In this document: in pieces, positions 24,759-33,800 of the stretch
Numbering within the stretch: the stretch's first letter is position 1
Layout of the letters: the number at the start of each line of letters is the position of its first letter
DNA from: Dillenia suffruticosa
Taxonomy: Eukaryota; Streptophyta; Magnoliopsida; Dilleniales; Dilleniaceae
Length of the DNA: 64,000 nucleotides
Reading direction: 5' to 3'
Assembly (NCBI GenBank): GCA_033439265.1
Contig: JAVTVX010000035.1
Location: 11,124,001 to 11,188,000 of the forward strand
The notes under the pieces: model-generated
Databases searched by the model: none
What the model saw: only the letters and a program-made list of their open reading frames with translations
What the model was told of the DNA's origin: nothing
Translations under genes and position numbers: made by a program

Positions 24759-24941
24759 AAAATAGTTGAGCCTGTATGGCTTTTACAACTTCAGTATACA
24801 AAGATGTCAAAGTAGTATCATGTTACAAAGGAAACACAACATAAAATACCTATACGACTATCATGATACAATGCTGATATCCCCAAAAGAAGTGAAAATA
24901 CGAATAGAGATCCTATTCTATAGGATCAGAAGGAGGAGTAC
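24681..24941 (-). other. Putative phase-1 intron between gag and protease of element A
   Basis: On the minus strand the gag frame reads ...DAQANPDIIMG and then meets stops, while the protease frame resumes 261 bp later. A GT donor (ATCATGG, then GTACTC) and an AG acceptor (AATGATAG, then GTAATC) would join them in frame as IIMG-NLPIFGI. It holds a (TA)n microsatellite at about 24728-24755. Element B has a GT-AG segment at the same codon and phase (30208-30396). The alternative is that gag ends at a stop a few codons on and pol starts separately at an ATG near the acceptor. Confidence 0.5.
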
Positions 24942-26262
24942 CCATGATGATGTCGGGGTTCGCTTGGGCGTCCTCCTGCGTCATGGCATAACCCGGGCCT
25001 GAGCCCTAGGCTGCTGTCGTGCCTGGATCTGTACTGTGTTACTTCTGGTGGTCACCCTGAGAGTAGAAAATGCTGGCCGAGCAGGCTGCCCCTGCTGTCC
25101 CATATAAGGAGTACTAGTGCAGCTCTGTGAACTCTATCCTCCGAGTCCTAACTCAGGACAAGAACTCCTAATATGCCCAGCTTCCCACAGTGGAAGCAAG
25201 TAACCGTCGTTGAACAAGCTTCTATCGGATGTGACCTATTGTACTTGCGACAATAAGGATGCTGCTGAGTAGTATACTGTACAGGGTGAGTCGGAGCGGG
25301 CTGTCTGAACCCCTAGGAGTATTGTCCCCGTCCCAACATAGGAAATCCATATCCTAATCCGCCTCTGTACGAATTGGATCCCCTGCCCCTATTGGGTTCT
25401 GCACAAAATAAGACTTCTCTTTCTTTCTTTTCTACTCTCTGTTCTCTCTCTGCCTAGCCTCTGTGCGGTGAGTAGAGTCTATCACCTCAGCTAGTGTAAA
25501 CTGTGGGGTAACAGTCATATACCTTTTTATGCTGAGGCTAAGACCGTCCTCGAATTTGAAGCGCAAATACTAAGGTGTGGCCAGATCCGATACGAATGCG
25601 ATAAGTCTCCGCATGTCTGCCTCATACTCCAAGACAGATCTGGACCTCTGTGTAAGCCATCCCAACTCTGACCGCATCTTATCTTACTGGTAGAGTGGGA
25701 AGAAACTGCAGTCAAACTCCCGAAGGAAGTCATCCCACTGTAGTGGCTCTGTCTAAGAGGGCCTCTCCTTCTAATAGTCTTGTGCCACTTTCAGGCATAG
25801 CTCCTCTCCAATCGCCAAATCGGTCAAAATCCTACAGGTGCGGTTGATTTAATGCTTAGCTGCCGTAGCATCACCAAGCCCCGGGAAATCAGTGCACCCC
25901 AGCTGACGGGCCTCCTTAACCAACTGAGTCAACTCATGTATCCGTTTAAGAGCAGCCGATGTGGTCTCACTCGGCTCGAACAAAGTAAAAGGACTGGCCA
26001 CCGGTGGTGGAACCGGTGCCGAATGAACTAGTACTGCTACAGGTGCAGGTACCGCTGTAAAAGGTGGTGGGGGCAGAATCTGGACCCCATGCGAAGCGTA
26101 CCACTCGTACACCTGTCGAAAGGCGTCGAGTGTGGGTACGGGAGTCTCAGCTTGAGCAGCTGGCTGAGTAGGTGCCGGTAGTGGCACGCGAGTCAAGGAA
26201 CGATCCTCCGGGTCGTCTAATTCCTCTTGTGGGGCAAAACGGGTGCTCCGTCGGGTCGCCAT
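24942..26262 (-). pseudogene. Element A gag, broken
   Basis: The frame starts at ATG 26262 (MATRRSTRFAPQEE) and runs 137 codons with a proline/alanine-rich N-terminal region to a stop at 25849. Similarity then continues through the capsid part (WDDFLREFD, then LGWLTQRSRSVLEYEADMRR, then DGLSLSIKRYM) with more stops. The zinc knuckle at about 25150-25200 keeps its first two cysteines (TCFHCGKLG), but a single-base change in frame disrupts the His/Cys part (HIRSSCPE is in another frame). The last block is MTQEDAQANP. Gag forms the virus-like particle in the cytoplasm; this copy cannot. Confidence 0.85.
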
Positions 26263-26570
26263 ATTTCTGCAAGAAAAAGATCTTTATTAGGTATTGTTGA
26301 AAGAATAAGCATGGCTCAAGAAATTTGGACTAGTCACAGCATGACTACCCTCACAAAAGAATGAAATTCTTAGTTCAATAGGGGAAGAATATAGCATGTT
26401 AGATTAGATACAACCGTATCTAACCCCCTAAAATAGATGAACTCATATACCTATGACCATGCACTGGAACTTCATGACTGTATGAAACTCTCATGCATTG
26501 AGGACTTTAAACACAAATACACTCGGAAATGTTTTCAAGACTCTCTTCCTACATAGCTCACAACCTAGGC

Positions 26571-26583
26571 GTCTTTGATACCA
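26571..26583 (-). promoter_or_regulatory. Primer binding site of element A
   Basis: On the minus strand TGGTATCAAAGAC lies seven bases after the 5' LTR end. It matches the initiator tRNA-Met type site TGGTATCAGAGC with small differences. Confidence 0.6.
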
Positions 26584-26590
26584 ATCCAAC

Positions 26591-27407
26591 TGTCACGCCC
26601 CGAACCGGGATCGTGAACAGCCACCCGTTGTCCTGAATGCCAGCTATATTTTTACAGAAAATTGGGTAAAATCTCTCCATATTTCGGAGGTCTCCCAAGT
26701 ACACTTAATTCTGTATAAATCACAACAATTCTGTAAAATAATCAAATGGGCATCCCGGCCTCTCCAAAATCAACCAATCCCATAGCCAACATCCAAAATA
26801 ACGCAAGACTATAAAAATTTCCAGCAATCTAGCCACAGACCTCTAATACCATGCCCCCGTCAAAGGCATGAACAGCCGTCAGTCGACCCGCCTGTGATTT
26901 AGAGGTGGCACCGAGCGATCCTAGAGTACACTTCTAAGACATAACACATTCCCAAGTACATACGCAACGAATAAGAAATGTCTCAATGCAATGTTATGCA
27001 ATGACATGAGAGTTCCACAATTTAAATGTCCATATTTATAAAGTCATCCCAGAATTTACACAATGGTCGTCTATAGATCTCAGAATGCATATACATTACC
27101 AATACAAATTTTGTAGCAGAAATATATAATGACTTCTCAAGTTCAAACCAAATCTCCCAATGATACTGAGCGTCCTAAAAGTAACGCTCCTTGTCAAGTA
27201 CTATCTCTGAAACAAGAAGGGAAATGAGGGGTGAGTACTCGGGGAAGAATACTCAGTGAGTGAGTGGGTCAATGAAATCGTCAAATATGAAGTGTGAAAC
27301 TGGAGTGTCAAAACATAAGTATACGAATCATATTTCAAATCATCATACTTTTCATTTCAACAATATATCATTAGCACGTATTTTCAAGTCAAATATCCAT
27401 CCAAAAC
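26591..27407 (-). repeat. 5' LTR of element A, truncated
   Basis: Begins TGTCACGCCCCGAACCGGG and follows the 3' LTR sequence (18322-19130) closely. It stops after CAAATATCCATCCAAAAC, where TGTAACACC of another LTR starts. About 2.1 kb of this LTR is missing in the window and does not reappear after 36597. Confidence 0.85.
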
Positions 27408-29720
27408 TGTAACACCAAATATTTAAAAAAAAAAAAGAGTTAGAGCCAAAACGCAGCGTTTTGGCCCTCCCCAAATGGAATTAGGGCAAAAGCCCTAATT
27501 CGTCCCTTTATCTCCTCTCTCTCTCTCTCTCTCTCTCCCTCTCTCCCGACCTTTCATCTCCCACCGTGGCGCCGCCCTCCTTCGCCGCATGTCCACCGCC
27601 ACCGCCACTGCCACTGCCATCGCCATCTCCTCCTTCTTTTTCTTCTTCTTCTTCTTCTTCTTCTTCTTCTTCTTCTTCTTCTTCTTCTTCTTCTTCTGCT
27701 TTTTCTTCTTTCTCCCGCGGCTCATTTCCTCGCGATCTCCCGCGATCGCACTCTCTCCGCCTCGCCTTAATCCGCCGCGAACCTCCGCGAGCACCGCCTT
27801 CTGCCACAGCTCGAGCCCGCAACGTGATCCCCTAGCCCACAGCGTGAGCCAGGCCCCGAGCAGGACCCAGCCTGCAGCACGAGCCAGGCCCCAAGTAGGA
27901 CCCAGCCTGCAGCGCGAGCCCAGGCCCAGAGCAGGACCCAGCCCACAACGCGAGCCCAGGCCCAGAGCAGGACACAGCCCACAGCGCGAGCCCAGGCTGC
28001 GAGCTCGAGCGAGGCCGCGAGCGCGCGAGGCAGCGCACGAGCGCGCGTGAGCCAGCGCACGAGTGCGAGTGAGCCAGCACAGGAGCACGCACGGGCGTGC
28101 AATAGTGCAGGAGCACGCACCAACTCAGCGCACTAGCGCGCGCGAGCTGGCGCACGAGCATGCACCAGCGCACGGGCGAGCACCAACCCGCAGGCCCATA
28201 GGCCACAGGCCCATCAGCCCATAGGCCCACCAGCCCGCAGGCCCATTAGCCACAGGCCCGCCGGCCCGCTAGCCCGTCAGCCTACTGGCCCACCAACCAG
28301 CGAGCCCGCTAGCTGTAGCCCATGAGCCTGCGACGGCCTATGACGGCCCATGAGCTCGTGACAGCCCACGAACCTCCACGCAGGTAAACAACTTAGCGTT
28401 TTGCTTCGGATCTAAGTGTTTAGATCTAACAAATAAATCTTGTTTTGATAGGAAACCCTACAGACTTTGAAGTGACTGAAGCGACTTTCGGACGAGACTC
28501 GGTGCTTCGAGAAATCCCTAGGTGAGGAGATTTTGGCTCTAACTGATACATTGAATGAATCTAGGATTGAATCTAAGATGAAAGGTTCTGTATATATTTA
28601 GAATGTAAATAGAATGTGAATAGAATATAAATTATGAAATGATTATGTATGACTTTGAAGGTTAAGTATAGAATGTTACAGAAACTAGATGATCTGATAC
28701 GAAAGAAGCGTATTATAGAATCACAAAATCATGTCGAGTGAATTCGAATAGTTTCCTTAGAGTTAAATTTTGAAATATGCATAAAAGTATCTGGATTGTA
28801 GGGTTGGATTGAAATGAGCCTTAAAGTGGAGGATATTATACATTTCATGTCTTTCGGATAAACCCTAAAGATACTTGAGAAATTGATATTCAATTTTGAT
28901 GATTTGATTAGGCTGATCTTTTTAGAGACCCGAGGAAATTGATTGAATTTGTTTTGAAAATAGGGAGTGACCACCCTCCCTAGAACTGTGAGTGAGATTT
29001 TGACATTCGCTATTGATTAAAAACCATATTTCAAAAATACTTTTTAAATGACATGTTTCTGCAAAATGTATGATTGTTAGAATTTTTGAATATTTGATGA
29101 AATGTTTTGTGACCCTTGGAGTGTCTTAAATTCTGACTTTATTGATATGCATCCATGAGTTTTGATAACTGAATATTGTGCCACATTTTTGACATATTGA
29201 TATGTTTTAATACTTCCATTGTATTGGCACATGGTTTTAAATAGATTTACTTACATATTTGGGCTGTATGCCCGGCCGACTTTATGATATGATACATGGG
29301 GCTATATGCCCGGCCGACATAGTGATGGGATGCATGGGGCTACGTGCCCGGCCAATATGATATTGTGATCTGTAGCTACGAAGGACATCTGGTAGAGGCA
29401 CCCCTTGTGTCCGGATACGCTTCGGCCGGAGGTATCCGCCAGATCGTCATGTGTATGGGTGTCCCAGGTTGACCCTCATCGGAGAGGACGTTGAGTACGG
29501 CTCCGTCTAGCACCAGGCGGGGGCACCATACACGACCGACTAGTTATATGTACATCATTATTATTTACAGGCTAGTTTGGGTAGTCTGTGGCCAACATTG
29601 GGGTAGAGAGCCATTATTTAATATTCGCATTTGGAAAAACCCCCAATGCGCCGTCCTTGGTCGAGGTAGACCATTGCTGGGAATATTTCATTGGCCGACT
29701 CTTCATGACATTGATGTAAA
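27408..29720 (+). repeat. 5' LTR part of element B (family of the 50581-53627 solo LTR)
   Basis: Starts TGTAACACC. It carries two near-perfect stem-loops: 27445-27465 (GCCAAAACGC / GCGTTTTGGC) and 27479-27500 (AATTAGGGC / GCCCTAATT). Then follow a CT tract (27509-27544), a TTC repeat, and a GC-rich stretch with CAGGCCCA/GCGCGAGC words (27820-28370). At 29268-29360 there are three tandem units around GGGCTATATGCCCGGCCGAC. The block GTCCTTGGTCGAGGTAGACC (29656-29675) is shared with the other LTRs. It breaks off at TTGATGTAAA (29711-29720), where the solo LTR continues differently. Confidence 0.8.
27639..27697 (+). repeat. (TTC)n microsatellite in the LTR
   Basis: About twenty TTC units. Read in frame it gives runs of Ser, Phe or Glu, which explains several open frames here. 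The matching site in the solo LTR (53398-53440) has only a short interrupted GAA tract, so the repeat has expanded in this copy. Confidence 0.9.
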
Positions 29721-30207
29721 GAGGAAGACTGGGTCATCGGGTGGACAATTTTTGAAGAGGGGTGAGGTTTTGGACATCCCAAGGGTTCTTTCAGCTTCAG
29801 ACCAGCAGGATCGGGATAGGGACCTCGACCATAGGGTTTTGGGGTACCAGCCCCTAATGTCTCTACACAGTCTACTACACAAAGACAGCCTTTCTACCGT
29901 AGATACGGCAGCCGCCATGCCTTTCGAGCATGTAGACTACCAGTTACTTGCTTCCAGTGTGGGAAGCAAGGTCACATTAAGAGTACTTGCCCAAAGTTAG
30001 GTCGAGTAAGATAGACTTCTCAGGGTTGTACTGGTACTTCTGGCACAGGCCAGTAGGGTGCACCTGCGTACTCAGCTCTTACAGCTTCTCGGATTGCAGC
30101 TGGGAGTAATACAGTGTCAGGACCGTCGCGACAGTAACCTAGGGCCTAGGTTCGTATGTTTACGATGACACAGGAGGACGCACAGGCAAACCCTAATGTT
30201 ATTATGG
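29721..30207 (+). pseudogene. Element B gag C-terminal remnant with zinc knuckle
   Basis: The surviving gag part contains a complete CCHC zinc knuckle, CFQCGKQGHIKSTC (C-x2-C-x4-H-x4-C), followed by PKL. The last block, MTQEDAQANPNVIMG, is nearly identical to element A's. Stops interrupt the frame both before and after the knuckle. The N-terminal two thirds of gag is deleted. The 169-codon open frame at 29491-30000 runs in a different frame across the LTR/gag join and is not a real product. Confidence 0.8.
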
Positions 30208-30396
30208 GTAATCTTCCCGCAGACCTCTCAGTGTAGTACTTTAGTTGTACTTTCTTTTTGAGATTTTGTATAACATGATGTAGATATACAGTTTTGACTA
30301 GTTAAAGTTTTAGAAACTTAACTAGTTAGATATATATATAAAGATGTCTATTTTTCTTCGCATTTTAAATACCTTTAATCTTTTTCTTATCTTTAG
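30208..30396 (+). other. Putative phase-1 intron between gag and protease of element B
   Basis: A GT donor (ATTATGG, then GTAATC) and AG acceptor (TTATCTTTAG, then ATACC) preceded by a pyrimidine-rich tract bracket 189 bp with stops. Removal joins VIM to DTMRIFGIDTRIF in frame, at the same residue and phase as element A (IIMG, then NLPIFGI). Confidence 0.5.
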
Positions 30397-33300
30397 ATAC
30401 CATGCGAATATTCGGTATCGATACCCGTATTTTCATAGATACCGGGTCGAATTTTTCATATGTGGGCGACACGTTCGCTCGCCATTTTGATAGGCCTCTC
30501 TTGCCACTTGATGAGGAGATTTTGGTAGTCACTCCTCTTGACAAGCATATCATTCGAGATACAATCTATAGGGACTGTGAGGTCGGTATTGAGGAGGTAG
30601 TATTGAAGGCAGATCTGATTCCGCTCCCTATTACAGATTTTGATGCCATCTTAGGGATGGATTCGCTGAGTTTACACCGGGCTTTCGTGGATTGTTACAC
30701 GAAGGAAGTTGAGTTTCGGAGGTCCGGGTAGCCACTGTTAGTATTCCGGGGTGAGAGACGAGTATTGCCCTGCAGTATTATATCTGTTATGAAGGCCAAA
30801 CGCTTGGTACACCTTGGTTGTGTGGCTTATCTGGTTTATGTTGTTGACACCACCATTGAGGGACCGAGACTTGAAAATGTCCCTGTGGTGCAAGAGTTTC
30901 CAGATGTGTTCCATGAGGGGCTTCCCGGATTACTACCAGTTCGGGAGTTCGATTTTGAGATTGATCTAGTATCGGGGACTAATCCTATTTCTATTCCGCC
31001 ATACAGAATGGTGCCTGCTGAATTGAGAGAGCTTAAGATTCAGTTGCAAGAATTTCTAGACAAGGGGTTTATACGCCCGAGCACGTCATCTTGGGGTGTT
31101 TCGGTATTATTTATAAAGAAGAAAGATGGTACACTTCGGTTTTGTGTGGATTACAGACAGTTAAATAAAGCCACCATAAAAAACAAATATCTCCTGTCAC
31201 GTATAGATGATTTGTTTGATCAGCCGTAGCGAGTTACGGCTTTCTCGAAAATTGATCTCCGTTCGGGTTATCATCAGTTGAGGGTTCGAGCCGGAGATGT
31301 ACCCAAGACAGCCTTTCACACCCGATACGGCCACTATGAGTTTTTAGTAATGCCATTTGGGTTGACTAATACCCCAACTGCTTTTATGGATTTGATGAAC
31401 CGAGTCTTTCATGATTTCTTGGAGCGCTTTGTCACCGTATTTATCGATGACATCTTGGTGTATTCACGGAGTAATGAAGATCATGTTTAGCACCTTCAGG
31501 TGGCATTATAGATATTCCGTGAGAAGCAGTTATATGCCAAATTCTCGAAATCTGAGTTTTGGCTGAGACAGATAGGATTTTTGGGGCACGTTGTCTCCAC
31601 GGAAGGTATTTATATTGATCCGCGAAAGATTGATGCTATATTGAAGTGGATGCAGCCACAGACAGTTAACGAGATCCGTAGTTTTCTCGGTTTAGCCGGG
31701 TATTATTGCCGATTTATAGAGGGATTTTCCCGGATAGCTGCTCCGTTATCTAAATTGGCCCGGAAGGGGTTCAAATTTGTTTGGGACGACCGTTGTGAGG
31801 CGAGCTTTCAGGAGCTCAAACAACGGTTGACATCTGCTTCTATTTTAACCCTTCCCACTAGCCGACAGGGATTGGGTTGTGTTCTGATGCAGGATGGTCG
31901 GGTCATTGCATATACTTCTCGGTAGTTGAAGAAGCATGAGTCGAACTACCCAACGCACGATCTTGAGTTGGTCGCCATATTCTTTGCTTTAAAGATATGA
32001 CGACATCACTTATATGGGGTGACTGTAGGGTATTCACGGATCACAAAAGTCTAAAGTACTTGTTCACCTAGCGGGAGTTGAACCTCAGACAGAGGAGATG
32101 GTTGGAGTTATTGAAAGACTACGACCTTATCATTGATTACCATCCGGGAAGGCAAATGTGGTGGCAGATGCATGAGCTGAAAGTCATCATCCTCCTCTTC
32201 TCCCTCTACCATGACAAACAGTGCTTACCTCTCTTGCTTGATGGGACTCCGTACACTCTGAGTCAATTTGACTAGTGATGATCAAGAAGCACTACTAGCT
32301 CGATTTGAGGTGAGGCCAACTTTGCTTGATCGCATTAAAGAGCTTCAGGGGTCAGATGAGGAGCTCTAGAGTATTCTTGAGAAGATCAGCAGAGGCGAGA
32401 GTGGAGACTTCCTAGTCCGCGATGACGGACTAGTTGTATATAGAGAGCGAGTTTGCATTCCCGCCGACAGCGACCTTCGTAGGGCTATTCTTGAGGAGGC
32501 TCATTCCTCCGCTTATGCCTTACATCCGGGCGGAACAAAAATGTATCGGATTATCCGAGATAGTTATTGGTGGCCAGGGATAAAAAGAGAGATCGTAGAT
32601 TTTGTGGTTAGATATTTAGTTTGCCAGTATGTGAAGGCCGAATATTAGCGGCCGGCTGGTACATTGCAGCCCCTCCCCATTCTTGAGTGGAAGTGGGAAC
32701 ATATCACGATGGATTTTGTGATGGGACTGCCTTTGACTTTAGCGCGACATGATGCCATATGGGTGATTGTAGATAGACTCACGAAGTCAGTGCACTTTAA
32801 TGCTATTCGTGCCGATTTCTTTTTGGAAGTGTTGGCACGTCTCTACATCGACACTATTGTTAGACTTCATGGAGTAACTATGTCGATAGTGTCAGATAGA
32901 GATCCTAGATTCACATCTAGGTTTTGACCCAAGTTACAGGAGGCAATGGGAACAAGACTGAATTTTAGTACGGCTTATCATCTACAGATAGATGGTCAGT
33001 CAGAGAGGACCATTCAGACCCTTGAGGACATGCTGAGAGCATGTATGATGGATTTCCGGGGTGGTTGGGATCGACACCTTCCACTAGTCGAATTTGTATA
33101 TAATAATAGCTATCGGGCCAGTATAGGGATGCCCCCGTATGAGACACTGTATGGCAGGAAGTGCCGCATCCCGATATGCTGGGATGAGGTTAGAGAGCGA
33201 CGTCTCAGCAGTATCGAGTTAATTGAGGGAACGAAGGATAAAGTTAAAGTCATCCGTGAACGGATGAAAGTCGCCCAGGACAGACAGAAGGCATATGCTG

Positions 33301-33752
33301 ATCGTAGGTGGTGACCTCTTGAGTTTGCCATTGGAGATATGGTTTTCTTGAGAATATCTTCTTGGAAAGGAGCTGTATGGTTCAGGTAGTGGGGCAAGTT
33401 GAGTCCCATATATATTAGGCCCTTCCGTATTCTTGAGAGGGTCGGGAGTGTAGCATACAAATTGGAGCTGCCAGATGAATTATCTCGTATTCATGACGTC
33501 TTCCATGTCTTAGTACTCAGGAAGTACTTGGTCGATCTTTCTTATATACTTGAGCCTCCACCTGTTGAGTTACGAGAGGATCTTAGTCTTTCAGTTCAAC
33601 CCGTGGCTATTCTAAATCAGCATGTCAGAAAGTTGCGGAGCAAAGAAGTTTCATTGGTTAGAGTTTTGTGGAGGAGTGACCAGGTCGAGGAGGAGACCTG
33701 GGAGCCCGAGAAGGCTATTAGGAGACAATACCCCCATTTGTTTACTGTTTAG
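30397..33752 (+). pseudogene. Element B pol: protease-RT-RNase H-integrase-chromodomain, broken
   Basis: Protease has an intact DTGSNFSYV at about 30440-30470. RT shows [17 protein letters not shown], then [20 protein letters not shown] and the catalytic FIDDILVYS (31443-31469). RNase H is partly shifted out of frame after [16 protein letters not shown]. Integrase has the core [20 protein letters not shown] and DGQSERTIQTLEDMLRA. The chromodomain reads EVSLVRVLWRSDQVEEETWE, then YPHLFTV and a stop at 33752. Stops occur near 30731, 31228, 31488, 31923, 32926 and 33312, and there is at least one frameshift (about 32150). The protein would integrate and copy the element, but this copy is dead. 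Confidence 0.9.
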
Positions 33753-33780
33753 TTTTCTTTTAGTTTCGAAAACGAAACTT

Positions 33781-33800
33781 ATTTTTAGGGGGTTAGAAAA
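33781..33800 (+). promoter_or_regulatory. Polypurine tract of element B
   Basis: ATTTTTAGGGGGTTAGAAAA directly before the LTR start TGTAACACC. Confidence 0.8.

Larger units (their letters stand above)
18322..27407 (-). mobile_element. Ty3/gypsy chromovirus (element A), minus strand, 5' LTR truncated
   Basis: An almost complete element: 3' LTR 18322-21248, polypurine tract, chromodomain, integrase, RNase H, RT and protease (21297-24680), putative intron, gag (24942-26262), PBS near 26571-26583, and 5' LTR from 26591. The 5' LTR stops at 27407, where the LTR of another element begins. Only about 820 of some 2930 bp remain, so the original target-site duplication is lost. The two LTR portions 18322-19130 and 26591-27407 are very similar by eye, which suggests fairly recent insertion. 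Domain order (RT before IN) gives Ty3/gypsy, and the C-terminal chromodomain gives the chromovirus lineage, most like Tekay/Del. Confidence 0.9.

Noticed and set aside
27495-28230. Long overlapping open frames on both strands (up to 197 codons)
   Set aside because: They lie in an LTR and come from CT, TTC and GC-rich repeats; the poly-Lys/Glu/Phe/Ser runs have no domain content.
29491-30000. 169-codon open frame
   Set aside because: It crosses the LTR/gag junction out of frame with gag; the true gag frame shows the CCHC knuckle instead.
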